Assembly: GCA_937910305.1 (NCBI GenBank)
Contig: CALEPS010000044.1
Location: 1 to 19,016 of the forward strand
Length of the DNA: 19,016 nucleotides
Direction: 5' to 3'
Source of the DNA: an uncultured Bacteroidales bacterium
Lineage (GTDB): Bacteria; Bacteroidota; Bacteroidia; Bacteroidales; Paludibacteraceae
Shown: piece after piece, positions 6,959 through 13,818 of the stretch
Layout: every line of letters starts with the position of its first letter
Position numbering within the stretch: the first letter of the stretch is position 1
The notes under the pieces: generated by a model
Database searches by the model: none
Told to the model about the DNA's origin: nothing
What the model saw: only the letters and a program-made list of their open reading frames with translations
Position numbers and translations under genes: made by a program

Positions 6959-8278
6959 ATGAGACAGACCATTTTAACATTATTCTGTGCATGCATGGTT
7001 CTCTCCGTGTGTGCGCAGGGCGAAATGGCATACCGCCGTAACTCGCTGGCTACCATGCTCGTCTATCACCCGGAGGACGAGTTCGGGTTCGAGATATACA
7101 AAGCTTTCGACTCGCTGCCTATTCCCGACAAGTACGACGACCACACTATCTCCGGTGCGCGGGTCATTGACAACAGTACGGTAAGCGGTTTGCAGCGCAA
7201 GGAGTCCGGCTATTACAAAGCCACTTACGGCCATCAGCTGACAGCAGCCGAGTTGCGCAAGAATGCGCAATATACAGAGGACCTTCTCAACCAGACGGAG
7301 ATGGCAAAAAAGATGGTAGCCAAGTGGTTCGGTTTTAACGGTCATACCATTTCCGATGCGACCTTCAATACTGCACTGATCAGTTCGCGGGGTCAGTATA
7401 ACGCCTCCGATGTAGATGTGGCGTTAGCGGTGCAGACGACACGCGGACTCGCTTCGCTGTCCGACGCCGGCGAAGAACTGCTCAACAACACCTTCGTTCT
7501 GGTCAACGATATCACGTATGTGACAGCAGAACAGGAAGCGGAGGCAGCCAAAGTGGCTATGGGTGTTATCGGAGGTATCTTCGATGCTCTGACGGGCGGC
7601 AAGTCCGGCCAGCAGATGGCGCAAACGGCAGGGAAGATAGCCGACAGTTTTACGGGATTCAAAGTCAAGACCCATTCCTATCTCTACCAGTTGGAATGGA
7701 ATGACTCCATTGCGGCTATCTTCTACCGGTATCACTATACCGGTGTGCCGGATTCCGCCAAAGTGCAGGCCTTTCTGGACGACAAGACCACTTACCGACT
7801 CAAATACGTAGCACATGAGTATGAGTTCGACAAGAAATCCGTGCTCAAAGGCAAGTACTCCCGTACGGAACTGGTGCGTACCATCTGCGCACGGTCTATG
7901 GACAAGAATATCGTGGCTCTCGCCAAACAATACGAGGATTTCAAGGTCAAGACACCGGTTTACCAAGTACTCACCAACAGCCGCGGCAAGATAGAAGGCT
8001 ACGCCGCCAAGATCGGCATGAAAGAGGGAATCTCCGAGACCTCCAAGTTCCAAGTCGTGCAGCGGATCCAAGACGCCGAGACCGGCAAAACACGGTACAA
8101 ATATATCGCTACCGTCAAGCCGAAGAAAGGTCAGATATGGGATAACAGGTATAATGCCGTATTGGAGGAAGCGGACGGCGCCACCCTGCCCTATACCACT
8201 TTCGTCAAAACAGCCGGAGGAGAGATTCTACCGGGTATGCTTCTCATAGAAGGCAAATACCGGAAGATCGAAAACTGA
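6959..8278 (+). CDS. Secreted protein of unknown family, last gene of the envelope operon
   Basis: 439 residues. Signal peptide MRQTILTLFCACMVLSVCA, cut before QGEM. After an N-terminal region with YRRNSLATMLVYHPEDEFG come a helical segment containing LNQTEMAKKMVAKWF, a Gly/Ala-rich stretch VAMGVIGGIFDALTGG that could contact a membrane, and a beta-rich C-terminal part with KVKTPVYQVL, IGMKEGISETSKFQVVQ and MLLIEGKYRKIEN. The C-terminal pattern of a strand, a KEG turn and a strand resembles the FlgT C-terminal/secretory accessory domains, but only loosely. No catalytic motif is seen. It follows the heptamer array directly and is followed by a weak hairpin at 8318. Confidence 0.8.
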   Translation: MRQTILTLFCACMVLSVCAQGEMAYRRNSLATMLVYHPEDEFGFEIYKAFDSLPIPDKYDDHTISGARVIDNSTVSGLQRKESGYYKATYGHQLTAAELRKNAQYTEDLLNQTEMAKKMVAKWFGFNGHTISDATFNTALISSRGQYNASDVDVALAVQTTRGLASLSDAGEELLNNTFVLVNDITYVTAEQEAEAAKVAMGVIGGIFDALTGGKSGQQMAQTAGKIADSFTGFKVKTHSYLYQLEWNDSIAAIFYRYHYTGVPDSAKVQAFLDDKTTYRLKYVAHEYEFDKKSVLKGKYSRTELVRTICARSMDKNIVALAKQYEDFKVKTPVYQVLTNSRGKIEGYAAKIGMKEGISETSKFQVVQRIQDAETGKTRYKYIATVKPKKGQIWDNRYNAVLEEADGATLPYTTFVKTAGGEILPGMLLIEGKYRKIEN

Positions 8279-8317
8279 CAAATGAACAAACGAGAAAATA
8301 AATAAGTGAGAAAACAA

Positions 8318-8345
8318 AAAGGGCTCGTCTCCCGACGAACCCTTT
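8318..8345 (+). terminator. Hairpin at the end of the envelope operon
   Basis: AAAGGG-C-TCGTC pairs with GACGA-A-CCCTTT around TCCC, with one mismatch. Only three T follow, so termination may be weak or helped by a factor. Confidence 0.55.
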
Positions 8346-8375
8346 CCCATATAACAAACAATCTCTATTAACATT

Positions 8376-8390
8376 CCGGGTAGATCCCGG
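8376..8390 (+). other. Small hairpin in the upstream region of the AraC gene
   Basis: CCGGG-TAGAT-CCCGG, a perfect 5-bp stem about 58 bp before the ATG at 8448. No -33/-7 pair could be recognised in 8279-8447, so the regulator may be transcribed by read-through past the weak hairpin at 8318 or from a non-canonical promoter. Confidence 0.4.
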
Positions 8391-8447
8391 CAGAATCTTC
8401 TATCATTCTACTTGTAATATCACAAATACCGTGCCAAAAATAAAAAA

Positions 8448-9518
8448 ATGCTTTACTACTGGATCATATCGCTACCTATGATGTTATGCTTCTTCTGGGC
8501 GGTCTTTTTCATTGTGCGTTTCCTCCGTGGCAGCGATGAACCGCGTATAACGGTCACGATTCTCATTTTCTATATCGCCTCAACTGTACTCTACACCAAC
8601 CACTGGCTTTATTTCTCCGACCACCAATCCATCATCGGTACCTACACCTACTTCATCGCCAACCTCTCCGTATATCCTATATATTATATGTACCTGCGCG
8701 CACTCACGCGCACGAAGATAAATTACGAAGTTCTACTTCTTCTCCTTCCTGCGCTGGCGATGGCAGTTCTTTTCCCGATCGCCAAGCACCACGGAGGCGA
8801 ATTAATGGAGGGGGTAAGTCGCTTCGCGCGCATTTGTTTCGCCATCCAAGTCATATGGGTCTGGTGGCGCGGTTATCGGGTTTTACGTGAGACCCGCGCA
8901 CGGTTGGATGACATCTATTCGGATGACCGTAGTTACCTTCTCCATCCCACCTATCTGATCCAGCACCTCTTGGGGATCACCGCGGCGTTTTCCATGTGTC
9001 TCAACCTCTTGGGACGGGATTTCTTCGCCGAGAGTATGATGGTTAGCATACCGGCGATTATTATGTCGGCACTGCTGTTCGGAATCGGCTATGTAGCGGC
9101 GCATACCACCCTTCCACAGGAAACCATCCATACGGAGGCACCGCAGGCTAAGGAAACTACGATAGAAGAAACCGATGCGCTGATGCAGGCGATAACTACC
9201 GTTCTTCGCGAACAGAAACTGTTCGCCTTGCCGGACCTGACCATTCAGGACTTGGCTTCCGCCGTACATAGCAACCGCACTTATGTCAGCCAATGTATCA
9301 ACCGCCGCACGGGACTCACTTTCTCCCAATACGTAGCGCGTTACCGCGTGGAGCACGCACAACAGATACTCCGCGATTCCTGCTATGGCACCGATAAAGA
9401 GGCTATCATGGATGCCATGACGTCAAGCGGTTTCTCTTCCGACCAAACTTTCTACCGCGTCTTCAAGGAGATTACCGGCGAGACACCTCTCCAATACCGC
9501 CATAAAAACCTACAATAA
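8448..9518 (+). CDS. AraC-family regulator with N-terminal membrane domain
   Basis: 356 residues. The first about 215 residues contain some six or seven hydrophobic helices (e.g. WIISLPMMLCFFWAVFFIV, VTILIFYIASTVLY, VLLLLLPALAMAVLF, IPAIIMSALLFGIGYVA). A polar linker follows, then a C-terminal AraC DNA-binding domain from about 250: first helix-turn-helix LTIQDLASAVHSNRTYVSQCI, second GFSSDQTFYRVFKEITGETPLQYR. No receiver or sugar-binding domain is present, so the membrane part probably senses the signal directly. Membrane-bound AraC proteins of this layout are common in Bacteroidota. Possible targets are the neighbouring envelope operon or its own gene, but no shared operator was found. An A/T-rich leader without Shine-Dalgarno precedes the ATG. 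Confidence 0.88.
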   Translation: MLYYWIISLPMMLCFFWAVFFIVRFLRGSDEPRITVTILIFYIASTVLYTNHWLYFSDHQSIIGTYTYFIANLSVYPIYYMYLRALTRTKINYEVLLLLLPALAMAVLFPIAKHHGGELMEGVSRFARICFAIQVIWVWWRGYRVLRETRARLDDIYSDDRSYLLHPTYLIQHLLGITAAFSMCLNLLGRDFFAESMMVSIPAIIMSALLFGIGYVAAHTTLPQETIHTEAPQAKETTIEETDALMQAITTVLREQKLFALPDLTIQDLASAVHSNRTYVSQCINRRTGLTFSQYVARYRVEHAQQILRDSCYGTDKEAIMDAMTSSGFSSDQTFYRVFKEITGETPLQYRHKNLQ

Positions 9519-9538
9519 GCACTTTTTTTGCCCGTTCG

Positions 9539-9568
9539 CTGCATAATTCAAAAAAAGCAGTAACTTTG
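9539..9568 (+). promoter_or_regulatory. Promoter of a short ORF
   Basis: TAACTTTG (9561-9568) preceded by an A-tract and GCAG. The -33 position reads CTGCAT (9539-9544) instead of TTGCAT, at the usual 20-bp spacing. The transcribed start GCAGCGGATTT resembles the regions following the promoters at 11295 and 11424. Confidence 0.65.
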
Positions 9569-9596
9569 CAGCGGATTTAGAAATTATCTCGCAAAC

Positions 9597-9740
9597 ATGG
9601 TACGTCGCATCCATAGAATCGTCCTCCTTCTCGCGCTTCTTGTCGGGGGTGCCGCTTTTTGTTTTTCAGTTTGTCCCAAAAATGCCCAAAAACAATCCAA
9701 AATTTATTTTTATAGAGATATTAGTATCTCCAAACACTAA
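9597..9740 (+). CDS. Short ORF with hydrophobic N-terminus, possibly a truncated gene
   Basis: 47 codons in a good position behind the promoter at 9539-9568. The protein starts MVRRIHRIVLLLALLVGG and continues AAFCFSVCP, a basic end plus a hydrophobic segment like a signal anchor, and then becomes a Lys/Gln-rich tail (PKNAQKQSKIYFYR). The DNA changes from G/C-rich to strongly A/T-rich near 9660, and the stop lies within the first palindromic repeat. This fits either a small membrane peptide or a gene whose 3' end was lost when the A/T-rich ATPase region arrived. No family recognised. Confidence 0.4.
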   Translation: MVRRIHRIVLLLALLVGGAAFCFSVCPKNAQKQSKIYFYRDISISKH

Positions 9741-9755
9741 AATTTGGTAAAAAAT

Positions 9756-9771
9756 AGTGTTTGTAAACACT
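9756..9771. promoter_or_regulatory. Operator-like palindrome, copy 1
   Basis: AGTGTTTGTAAACACT, a 16-bp palindrome imperfect only in the central pair, 85 bp upstream of the perfect copy. Confidence 0.55.
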
Positions 9772-9840
9772 TTTTGGAATACAAAAACCATGATTCGTTC
9801 CTATTTTAGCATCTCTAAACACTAAAATTTGGTAAAAATT

Positions 9841-9856
9841 AGTGTTTGCAAACACT
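9841..9856. promoter_or_regulatory. Operator-like palindrome, copy 2 (perfect)
   Basis: AGTGTTTGCAAACACT is a perfect 16-bp palindrome that ends 16 bp before the -33 box of the ATPase promoter (9873). It is well placed for a dimeric regulator that activates or represses that gene. Confidence 0.65.
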
Positions 9857-9872
9857 TTTTTGCGCAAAACAC

Positions 9873-9903
9873 TTGCATATATCATAAAAAAGTTGTACCT
9901 TTG
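9873..9903 (+). promoter_or_regulatory. Promoter of the first AAA/DUF4143 ATPase
   Basis: TTGCAT (9873-9878), 20 bp after the TTG, TACCTTTG (9896-9903). Transcription would begin near 9910, so the ATPase must start at 9925 and not at the in-frame ATG at 9829. Confidence 0.85.
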
Positions 9904-9924
9904 CGGTGCAAAACGATTTTTACT

Positions 9925-11133
9925 ATGGAACAGCAAGACGTACAACCCATCATTAAAACGTATCACAATTTTCTTTCTACCGTTACTTTGGACTACATAA
10001 GACCGCTTATGGACACCATTAATTGGGAAGACAGGCTGATTGAAATCAAAGGAGCGAAAGGTGTAGGAAAGACCACTATCCTGTTACAACACATTCGGCA
10101 AACTTTTCCCAATGTGGACGATACATTGTATGCGTCGCTGGACAATTTGTGGTTCAAGACCTATTCGTTGAAAGACCTGACGGATTGGTTCTACGCGCAA
10201 GGTGGTAGATATTTGTTTTTGGACGAAGTTCATCACTACCCGCACTGGCAAACAGCTATCAAGAATCTGATTGATGAATATGCAGACCTGCATATCGCTT
10301 ATACGGGTTCGTCTATGCTGCAATTAGAAGCAGGTGAAGGCGACCTGTCGCGCAGATTGATGGACTATCATTTACCGGGACTTTCATTCCGCGAATACTT
10401 ACACTTCGAAGGAGTTGCTGACTTTCCAATATACAGTTTAGAGAATATCATCCAACGCCACGTGGCTATTTCATTCGAGGTCAAAGAGAAATTGGGTAGC
10501 ATTCAACCGCATTTCAATGCTTATTTGCAACATGGATATTATCCGTTTTATAAAGCCGTGCAAGCAGGCTATGAGATCCGTCTGCAACATGTAGTGAACC
10601 AAGTGTTGGAACGGGACTATCCGCTCATAGATGATGTGACAGTTGCTACTATCGAGAAAACTAAAAAGATGCTGATGGTCTTGGCGCAGAGTGTTCCGCA
10701 GATGCCTACCATGAACTCGCTTTACGGCCAACTGGAGACAGACCGGAATCAGGGATTAAAAATGCTCTATGCTTTGGGGCGTGCTGACTTGTTGATGCTA
10801 CTTACCGACAAAACAAAGAACATGAAGACACTCAGCCGCCCGGATAAGATCTTTCTGCACAACACCAACCTCATGTACGCGCTGGGCGCAAATATAGAAA
10901 TTGGAACAGTGCGCGAGACGTTCTTCTTGAATCAAGTGTCTGAAGTTGTTCCTGTTTGTTACCCGGCAAAAGGCGATTTTCTGGTGGGTAACAAATACTT
11001 GTTTGAAGTCGGAGGTGCTAATAAAACCTTCGAACAAATCAAAGATGTGCCGGACTCCTTCTTGGCTATAGACAACACAGAAACCGGTTACAAGAATCGC
11101 ATTCCTCTTTGGCTATTCGGATTTTTATACTAA
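9925..11133 (+). CDS. AAA ATPase with C-terminal DUF4143-type domain
   Basis: 402 residues from 9925, the first ATG downstream of the promoter. Walker A GAKGVGKTT at 43-51, Walker B LFLDE at 97-101, and a sensor-like TGSS at 127-130 followed by LSRRLMDYHLPGLSFREYL, the usual order in AAA_14/DUF4143 ATPases. A helical linker follows, then the DUF4143 part with a nuclease-like core near the end (VGNKYLFEVGGANKT). The Glu/Lys of this core could be catalytic or only structural. The family is very common in gut Bacteroidota and archaea with no settled function; defence and mobile-DNA roles are suggested only by analogy. Base composition is lower in G/C than in the flanking housekeeping genes, and the upstream palindromes suggest dedicated regulation. 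It stands alone, ended by the terminator at 11145. Confidence 0.9.
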   Translation: MEQQDVQPIIKTYHNFLSTVTLDYIRPLMDTINWEDRLIEIKGAKGVGKTTILLQHIRQTFPNVDDTLYASLDNLWFKTYSLKDLTDWFYAQGGRYLFLDEVHHYPHWQTAIKNLIDEYADLHIAYTGSSMLQLEAGEGDLSRRLMDYHLPGLSFREYLHFEGVADFPIYSLENIIQRHVAISFEVKEKLGSIQPHFNAYLQHGYYPFYKAVQAGYEIRLQHVVNQVLERDYPLIDDVTVATIEKTKKMLMVLAQSVPQMPTMNSLYGQLETDRNQGLKMLYALGRADLLMLLTDKTKNMKTLSRPDKIFLHNTNLMYALGANIEIGTVRETFFLNQVSEVVPVCYPAKGDFLVGNKYLFEVGGANKTFEQIKDVPDSFLAIDNTETGYKNRIPLWLFGFLY

Positions 11134-11144
11134 CCCCCCTATTT

Positions 11145-11173
11145 CGGTCGTCACGTTTGTGGCGACCGTTTTT
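11145..11173 (+). terminator. Intrinsic terminator after the first ATPase
   Basis: CGGTCGTCAC (11145-11154), loop GTTT, GTGGCGACCG (11159-11168), with one internal mismatch, then five T. It lies 11 bp after the stop. Confidence 0.9.
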
Positions 11174-11229
11174 GTTTCTTTTTGACTTTTTTTGACCAAT
11201 CGGGACTAATTGGACGAAAAAATGCATTT

Positions 11230-11295
11230 TTGTACGACTTGAGAGTCGAATTGTACGATTTGAGAATGCTTTTTCATAAAAAAGCAGTACCTTTG
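11230..11295 (+). promoter_or_regulatory. 21-bp direct-repeat promoter module, copy 1
   Basis: TTGTACGACTTG at 11230 and TTGTACGATTTG at 11251 are 21 bp apart. 37 bp after the start of the second site comes the -7 box TACCTTTG (11288-11295). Between them lies the inverted repeat GCTTTTT-CATA-AAAAAGC. The -33 region lacks the TTG found in other promoters, which suggests dependence on an activator bound at the repeats. The same arrangement recurs at 12830 and 14373. No ORF follows before the terminator at 11312. Confidence 0.8.
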
Positions 11296-11311
11296 CACCG
11301 GATTTGAAAGC

Positions 11312-11342
11312 ATCCCTGTCACCCGCGTGCCAGGGATTTTTT
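11312..11342 (+). terminator. Strong terminator about 15 bp behind promoter module 1
   Basis: ATCCCTG-T-CAC, loop CCGC, GTG-C-CAGGGAT, then six T. It would end a transcript started at about 11302 after only about 40 nt, giving a tiny RNA, an attenuator, or the leftovers of a deleted gene. Confidence 0.85.
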
Positions 11343-11393
11343 ATAGTGTTTTGGCATCAAAATGAAAAAATGCAAATAATCTTTCAAAAATCC

Positions 11394-11424
11394 TTGCATA
11401 TGTCAAAAAAAAGCAGTAATTTCG
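11394..11424 (+). promoter_or_regulatory. Promoter of the second ATPase
   Basis: TTGCAT (11394-11399) and TAATTTCG (11417-11424), 20 bp between the TTG and the -7 box. The -7 box has one change from TAnnTTTG. It is followed by GCGGCGGATTT and the ATG at 11468. Confidence 0.75.
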
Positions 11425-11467
11425 CGGCGGATTTCAGTGATTAATCACCAAAATATGCTGTAAAGTT

Positions 11468-12724
11468 ATGGAGTTTAATCGAGATTTGTACCTTCAGAAA
11501 CTCATTAGCGCAAGCAAAAATGACATGATTAAAATCGTTACCGGTATTCGTCGGTGCGGTAAATCCTATCTGCTGTTTGAGATTTTCCGTAACTATCTGT
11601 TATCCCAAGGAGTGGTAGAAGATCATATTATCGGCTTGGCATTAGATGACAACCGCAACAAAGATTTGCGCAATCCGGATAAACTACTGGAGTACATTGA
11701 TAGCCAACTTATTCAAGATGGGCAGACTAGTTATGTTATCTTGGATGAAGTACAGATGGTAGATGATTTTGTGAGTGTACTACTTAGTATGACCCATATG
11801 CGGAATGTACAGACATACGTTTCCGGCAGTAATAGTAGGTTCCTTAGCAAGGATGTGGTAACAGAGTTCCGTGGTCGAGGCTGGGAAATACGGGTTCGTC
11901 CGCTGAGTTTTGCTGAATATTTAGAGGGCGTAGGTGGTGATAAACGCGACGCATTGGAAGATTACTATACTTACGGCGGTCTGCCGGCAGTAGCGAAGAT
12001 GGAAACACCGGAAGAAAAAGAAGCGTACCTGAAGGATTTATATCGCACCATCTATCTCAAAGATATTATTGAGCGCAACCGTTTGCAGAACGAGGAGGGT
12101 TTGGAGGAGATTTTCCGCGTGTTGGCATCATCAATGGGCACAGCGGTAAATCCTACAAAGATAGCGAATACCTTCAAGTCGGTAGCAAACATAAAAATAT
12201 CAAGTCATACCATTACCAAATATATAGAATACTTGAAGGATGCATTTTTGGTAAGCGAGGCTCTGCGTTATGATGTGAAAGGTCGTAAGTATATCGGGTC
12301 TGATAGTAAGTTCTATTTTGAAGACCCGGGCATCCGGAATGCAATCATCGGTTTTCGCCAAGTGGAATACAGCCACATGATGGAGAACGTACTATATAAC
12401 GAACTTTGCGCGCGCGGTTATAGCGTGGATGTAGGATTGGTAGAGGTTTGGGAAAAGAATGAAGAAGGGAATATCGTTCATAAACGAATTGAAGTGGACT
12501 ACGTTATTAACCGTGGTTCACAGCGCATATATGTGCAATCGGCATACTCGATGCCGGATGAGGAGAAACGCGATCAAGAGCAGCGACCGCTGATAAAAAT
12601 AAACGATAGTTTCAGGAAAATCATCATCTCCGGCGAACATAAAGGCAAATTTTACAATGATGAAGGAGTCTTACGGATAGGAGTATTTGATTTTCTATTA
12701 GACAGAGACTGCCTGAACGAATAA
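11468..12724 (+). CDS. AAA ATPase with DUF4143 domain (second, different subfamily)
   Basis: 418 residues. Walker A GIRRCGKS at 26-33, Walker B ILDEVQ at 91-96, sensor-like SGSNS at 119-123, then EFRGRGWEIRVRPLSFAEYL, the standard AAA_14 signature. The middle contains a winged-helix-like segment (NPTKIANTFKS ... ISSHTITKYIEYLKDAFLV). The C-terminal DUF4143 part carries RIEVDYVI and IYVQSAY, the place of a PD-(D/E)xK nuclease core in which the usual Lys appears replaced, so nuclease activity is doubtful. It is only distantly related to the ATPase at 9925, so the two are not a recent tandem copy. Cytoplasmic, no signal peptide. Function unknown. Confidence 0.93.
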   Translation: MEFNRDLYLQKLISASKNDMIKIVTGIRRCGKSYLLFEIFRNYLLSQGVVEDHIIGLALDDNRNKDLRNPDKLLEYIDSQLIQDGQTSYVILDEVQMVDDFVSVLLSMTHMRNVQTYVSGSNSRFLSKDVVTEFRGRGWEIRVRPLSFAEYLEGVGGDKRDALEDYYTYGGLPAVAKMETPEEKEAYLKDLYRTIYLKDIIERNRLQNEEGLEEIFRVLASSMGTAVNPTKIANTFKSVANIKISSHTITKYIEYLKDAFLVSEALRYDVKGRKYIGSDSKFYFEDPGIRNAIIGFRQVEYSHMMENVLYNELCARGYSVDVGLVEVWEKNEEGNIVHKRIEVDYVINRGSQRIYVQSAYSMPDEEKRDQEQRPLIKINDSFRKIIISGEHKGKFYNDEGVLRIGVFDFLLDRDCLNE

Positions 12725-12747
12725 ACAGACGTTCTCTCCCTCTCCCC

Positions 12748-12781
12748 ATCCCCGCGACCCATTGAATCACGGGGATTTTTT
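12748..12781 (+). terminator. Intrinsic terminator after the second ATPase
   Basis: ATCCCCG (12748-12754) pairs with CGGGGAT (12770-12776), loop of 15 nt, then five T after the stem. It lies 24 bp after the stop codon. Confidence 0.85.
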
Positions 12782-12829
12782 GTGTCTGCACGTCAATTTT
12801 TCCACATGCAGTGATGTAATCCGTCACTT

Positions 12830-12895
12830 TTGTATGATTTGAGAGTCGAATTGTACGATTTGCGAATGCTTTTTCATAAAAAAGCAGTACTTTTG
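12830..12895 (+). promoter_or_regulatory. 21-bp direct-repeat promoter module, copy 2
   Basis: TTGTATGATTTG at 12830, TTGTACGATTTG at 12851 (21 bp apart), the GCTTTTT-CATA-AAAAAGC inverted repeat, and -7 box TACTTTTG (12888-12895), 37 bp from the start of the second site. Drives the lipoprotein operon. Confidence 0.85.
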
Positions 12896-12933
12896 TGCGT
12901 TCATATGATTAGTAACACACAAATTATTGTTTT
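12896..12933 (+). other. Conserved leader of the lipoprotein operon
   Basis: These 38 bp match the leader at 14439-14476 at all but two positions, including the run GATTAGTAACACACAAATTA and TTGTTTT before the ATG. Such conservation in a non-coding leader suggests a shared post-transcriptional or translational signal, or recent duplication of the whole cassette. Confidence 0.65.
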
Positions 12934-13365
12934 ATGAGAAAGATTTTATTTTTCGCCTTCGCGCTTGTAGCAAGTGTACTGGCATTCACATCGTGTAACG
13001 GTAACAACCCCAACGACCCGCTCGTAGGAACTTGGACACATGTCGAATACTACGGAGACGGACGCTCGGAACAGAAAGTTACTTTCGACGGACGTGACAA
13101 TTTCACCTATAGTGACTTTAAGTACATGGGCGACCAGGTACACTACGGTCAGATCATCAAAGGCTCCTACAAGATCGACGGAGACATTGTTACTATACAC
13201 TATGCCGAATGCAGTTGGACCAATGATGGTCAGGAGTACACCAAGCAGGACGATTTCTCGCTGTCTGATGAACAAATCAAGTACTCCATCGAAGGCAACA
13301 CCTTGACCGTTATCCGCCTGTACGGCACCGGCAGTGAATACACCGAAACATATACCAAACAATAA
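12934..13365 (+). CDS. Lipocalin-like lipoprotein 1
   Basis: 143 residues. SPII signal peptide MRKILFFAFALVASVLAFTSC with the lipidated Cys at 21. The short mature domain begins DPLVGTWTHVEYYG, the GTW entry motif of lipocalin-like small barrels, and continues with KVTFDGRDNFTYSDF, a GSYKIDGDIVTIHY strand pair and IEGNTLTVIRLYG. Homologous throughout to the next gene. It is first in a three-gene operon with 6-bp gaps, under the 21-bp-repeat promoter. It is probably anchored to the outer membrane; the ligand is unknown. Confidence 0.87.
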   Translation: MRKILFFAFALVASVLAFTSCNGNNPNDPLVGTWTHVEYYGDGRSEQKVTFDGRDNFTYSDFKYMGDQVHYGQIIKGSYKIDGDIVTIHYAECSWTNDGQEYTKQDDFSLSDEQIKYSIEGNTLTVIRLYGTGSEYTETYTKQ

Positions 13366-13371
13366 ATTATT

Positions 13372-13812
13372 ATGCGTAAATTCTTTATCTTCGCCATCGC
13401 ACTGGTAGCAAGTGTATTGGCATTCACCTCGTGTGATAAAAACAACATTGACAGTCCCATCGTTGGTACATGGGTACATATCGAAGAGGACAGGGAGTAT
13501 TTCATCACTTTCGACGGTAAGGGTAACTACACCTACATCATCAACTACTATTTCTACGATCAGGAGACCGGTGTAAAAATCCCGACACCCCACGAGCACG
13601 TAGTTATCAAAGGTTCGTTCAAGATCGATGGCGACATCATCACCGTACATAACGAATCACAAACGATTTCTATGGACGGCGGTCCGGCTGAAAGCATCGA
13701 ATTGGAACCGTACGACGAGCAGATGAAATACAGCGTTAAGGGCAATACCCTTCACCTCATTCGTTTCTATGGTACGGAGTATGACTTTGAGGAAGAATTT
13801 TACAAACAATAA
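13372..13812 (+). CDS. Lipocalin-like lipoprotein 2
   Basis: 146 residues. Signal peptide MRKFFIFAIALVASVLAFTSC, Cys 21. The mature domain begins SPIVGTWVHIEEDREYFITF and has the same core as the previous protein: ITFDGKGNYTY, a KGSFKIDGDIITVHN strand pair, MKYSVKGNTLHLIRFYG. The loop between strands differs and is richer in acidic residues toward the end (DFEEEF). 6 bp separate it from both neighbours, so translation is probably coupled. The DNA coding for the signal peptide is more alike between genes than the rest. Confidence 0.87.
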   Translation: MRKFFIFAIALVASVLAFTSCDKNNIDSPIVGTWVHIEEDREYFITFDGKGNYTYIINYYFYDQETGVKIPTPHEHVVIKGSFKIDGDIITVHNESQTISMDGGPAESIELEPYDEQMKYSVKGNTLHLIRFYGTEYDFEEEFYKQ

Positions 13813-13818
13813 ATCAGT

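Larger units (their letters stand above)
9726..9860. repeat. Two direct copies of a palindrome-rich 50-bp element, 85 bp apart
   Basis: Copies at 9726-9775 and 9811-9860 differ at only a few positions. Each carries AAACACTAAAATTTGGTAAA, then TAGTGTTT, then AAACACT. AAACACTA and TAGTGTTT form an inverted repeat, and the right part forms the palindrome annotated separately. The stretch between them (9776-9810) is unrelated sequence. Confidence 0.85.

Noticed and set aside
9726..9860. CRISPR-like array from the two similar 50-bp units
   Set aside because: Only two copies, units too long and themselves palindromic, no cas genes; operator repeats fit better.
9829..9924. ATG at 9829 as start of the first ATPase
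   Set aside because: It lies upstream of the -7 box (9896-9903) and within the palindromic repeat, so it is not in the transcript.
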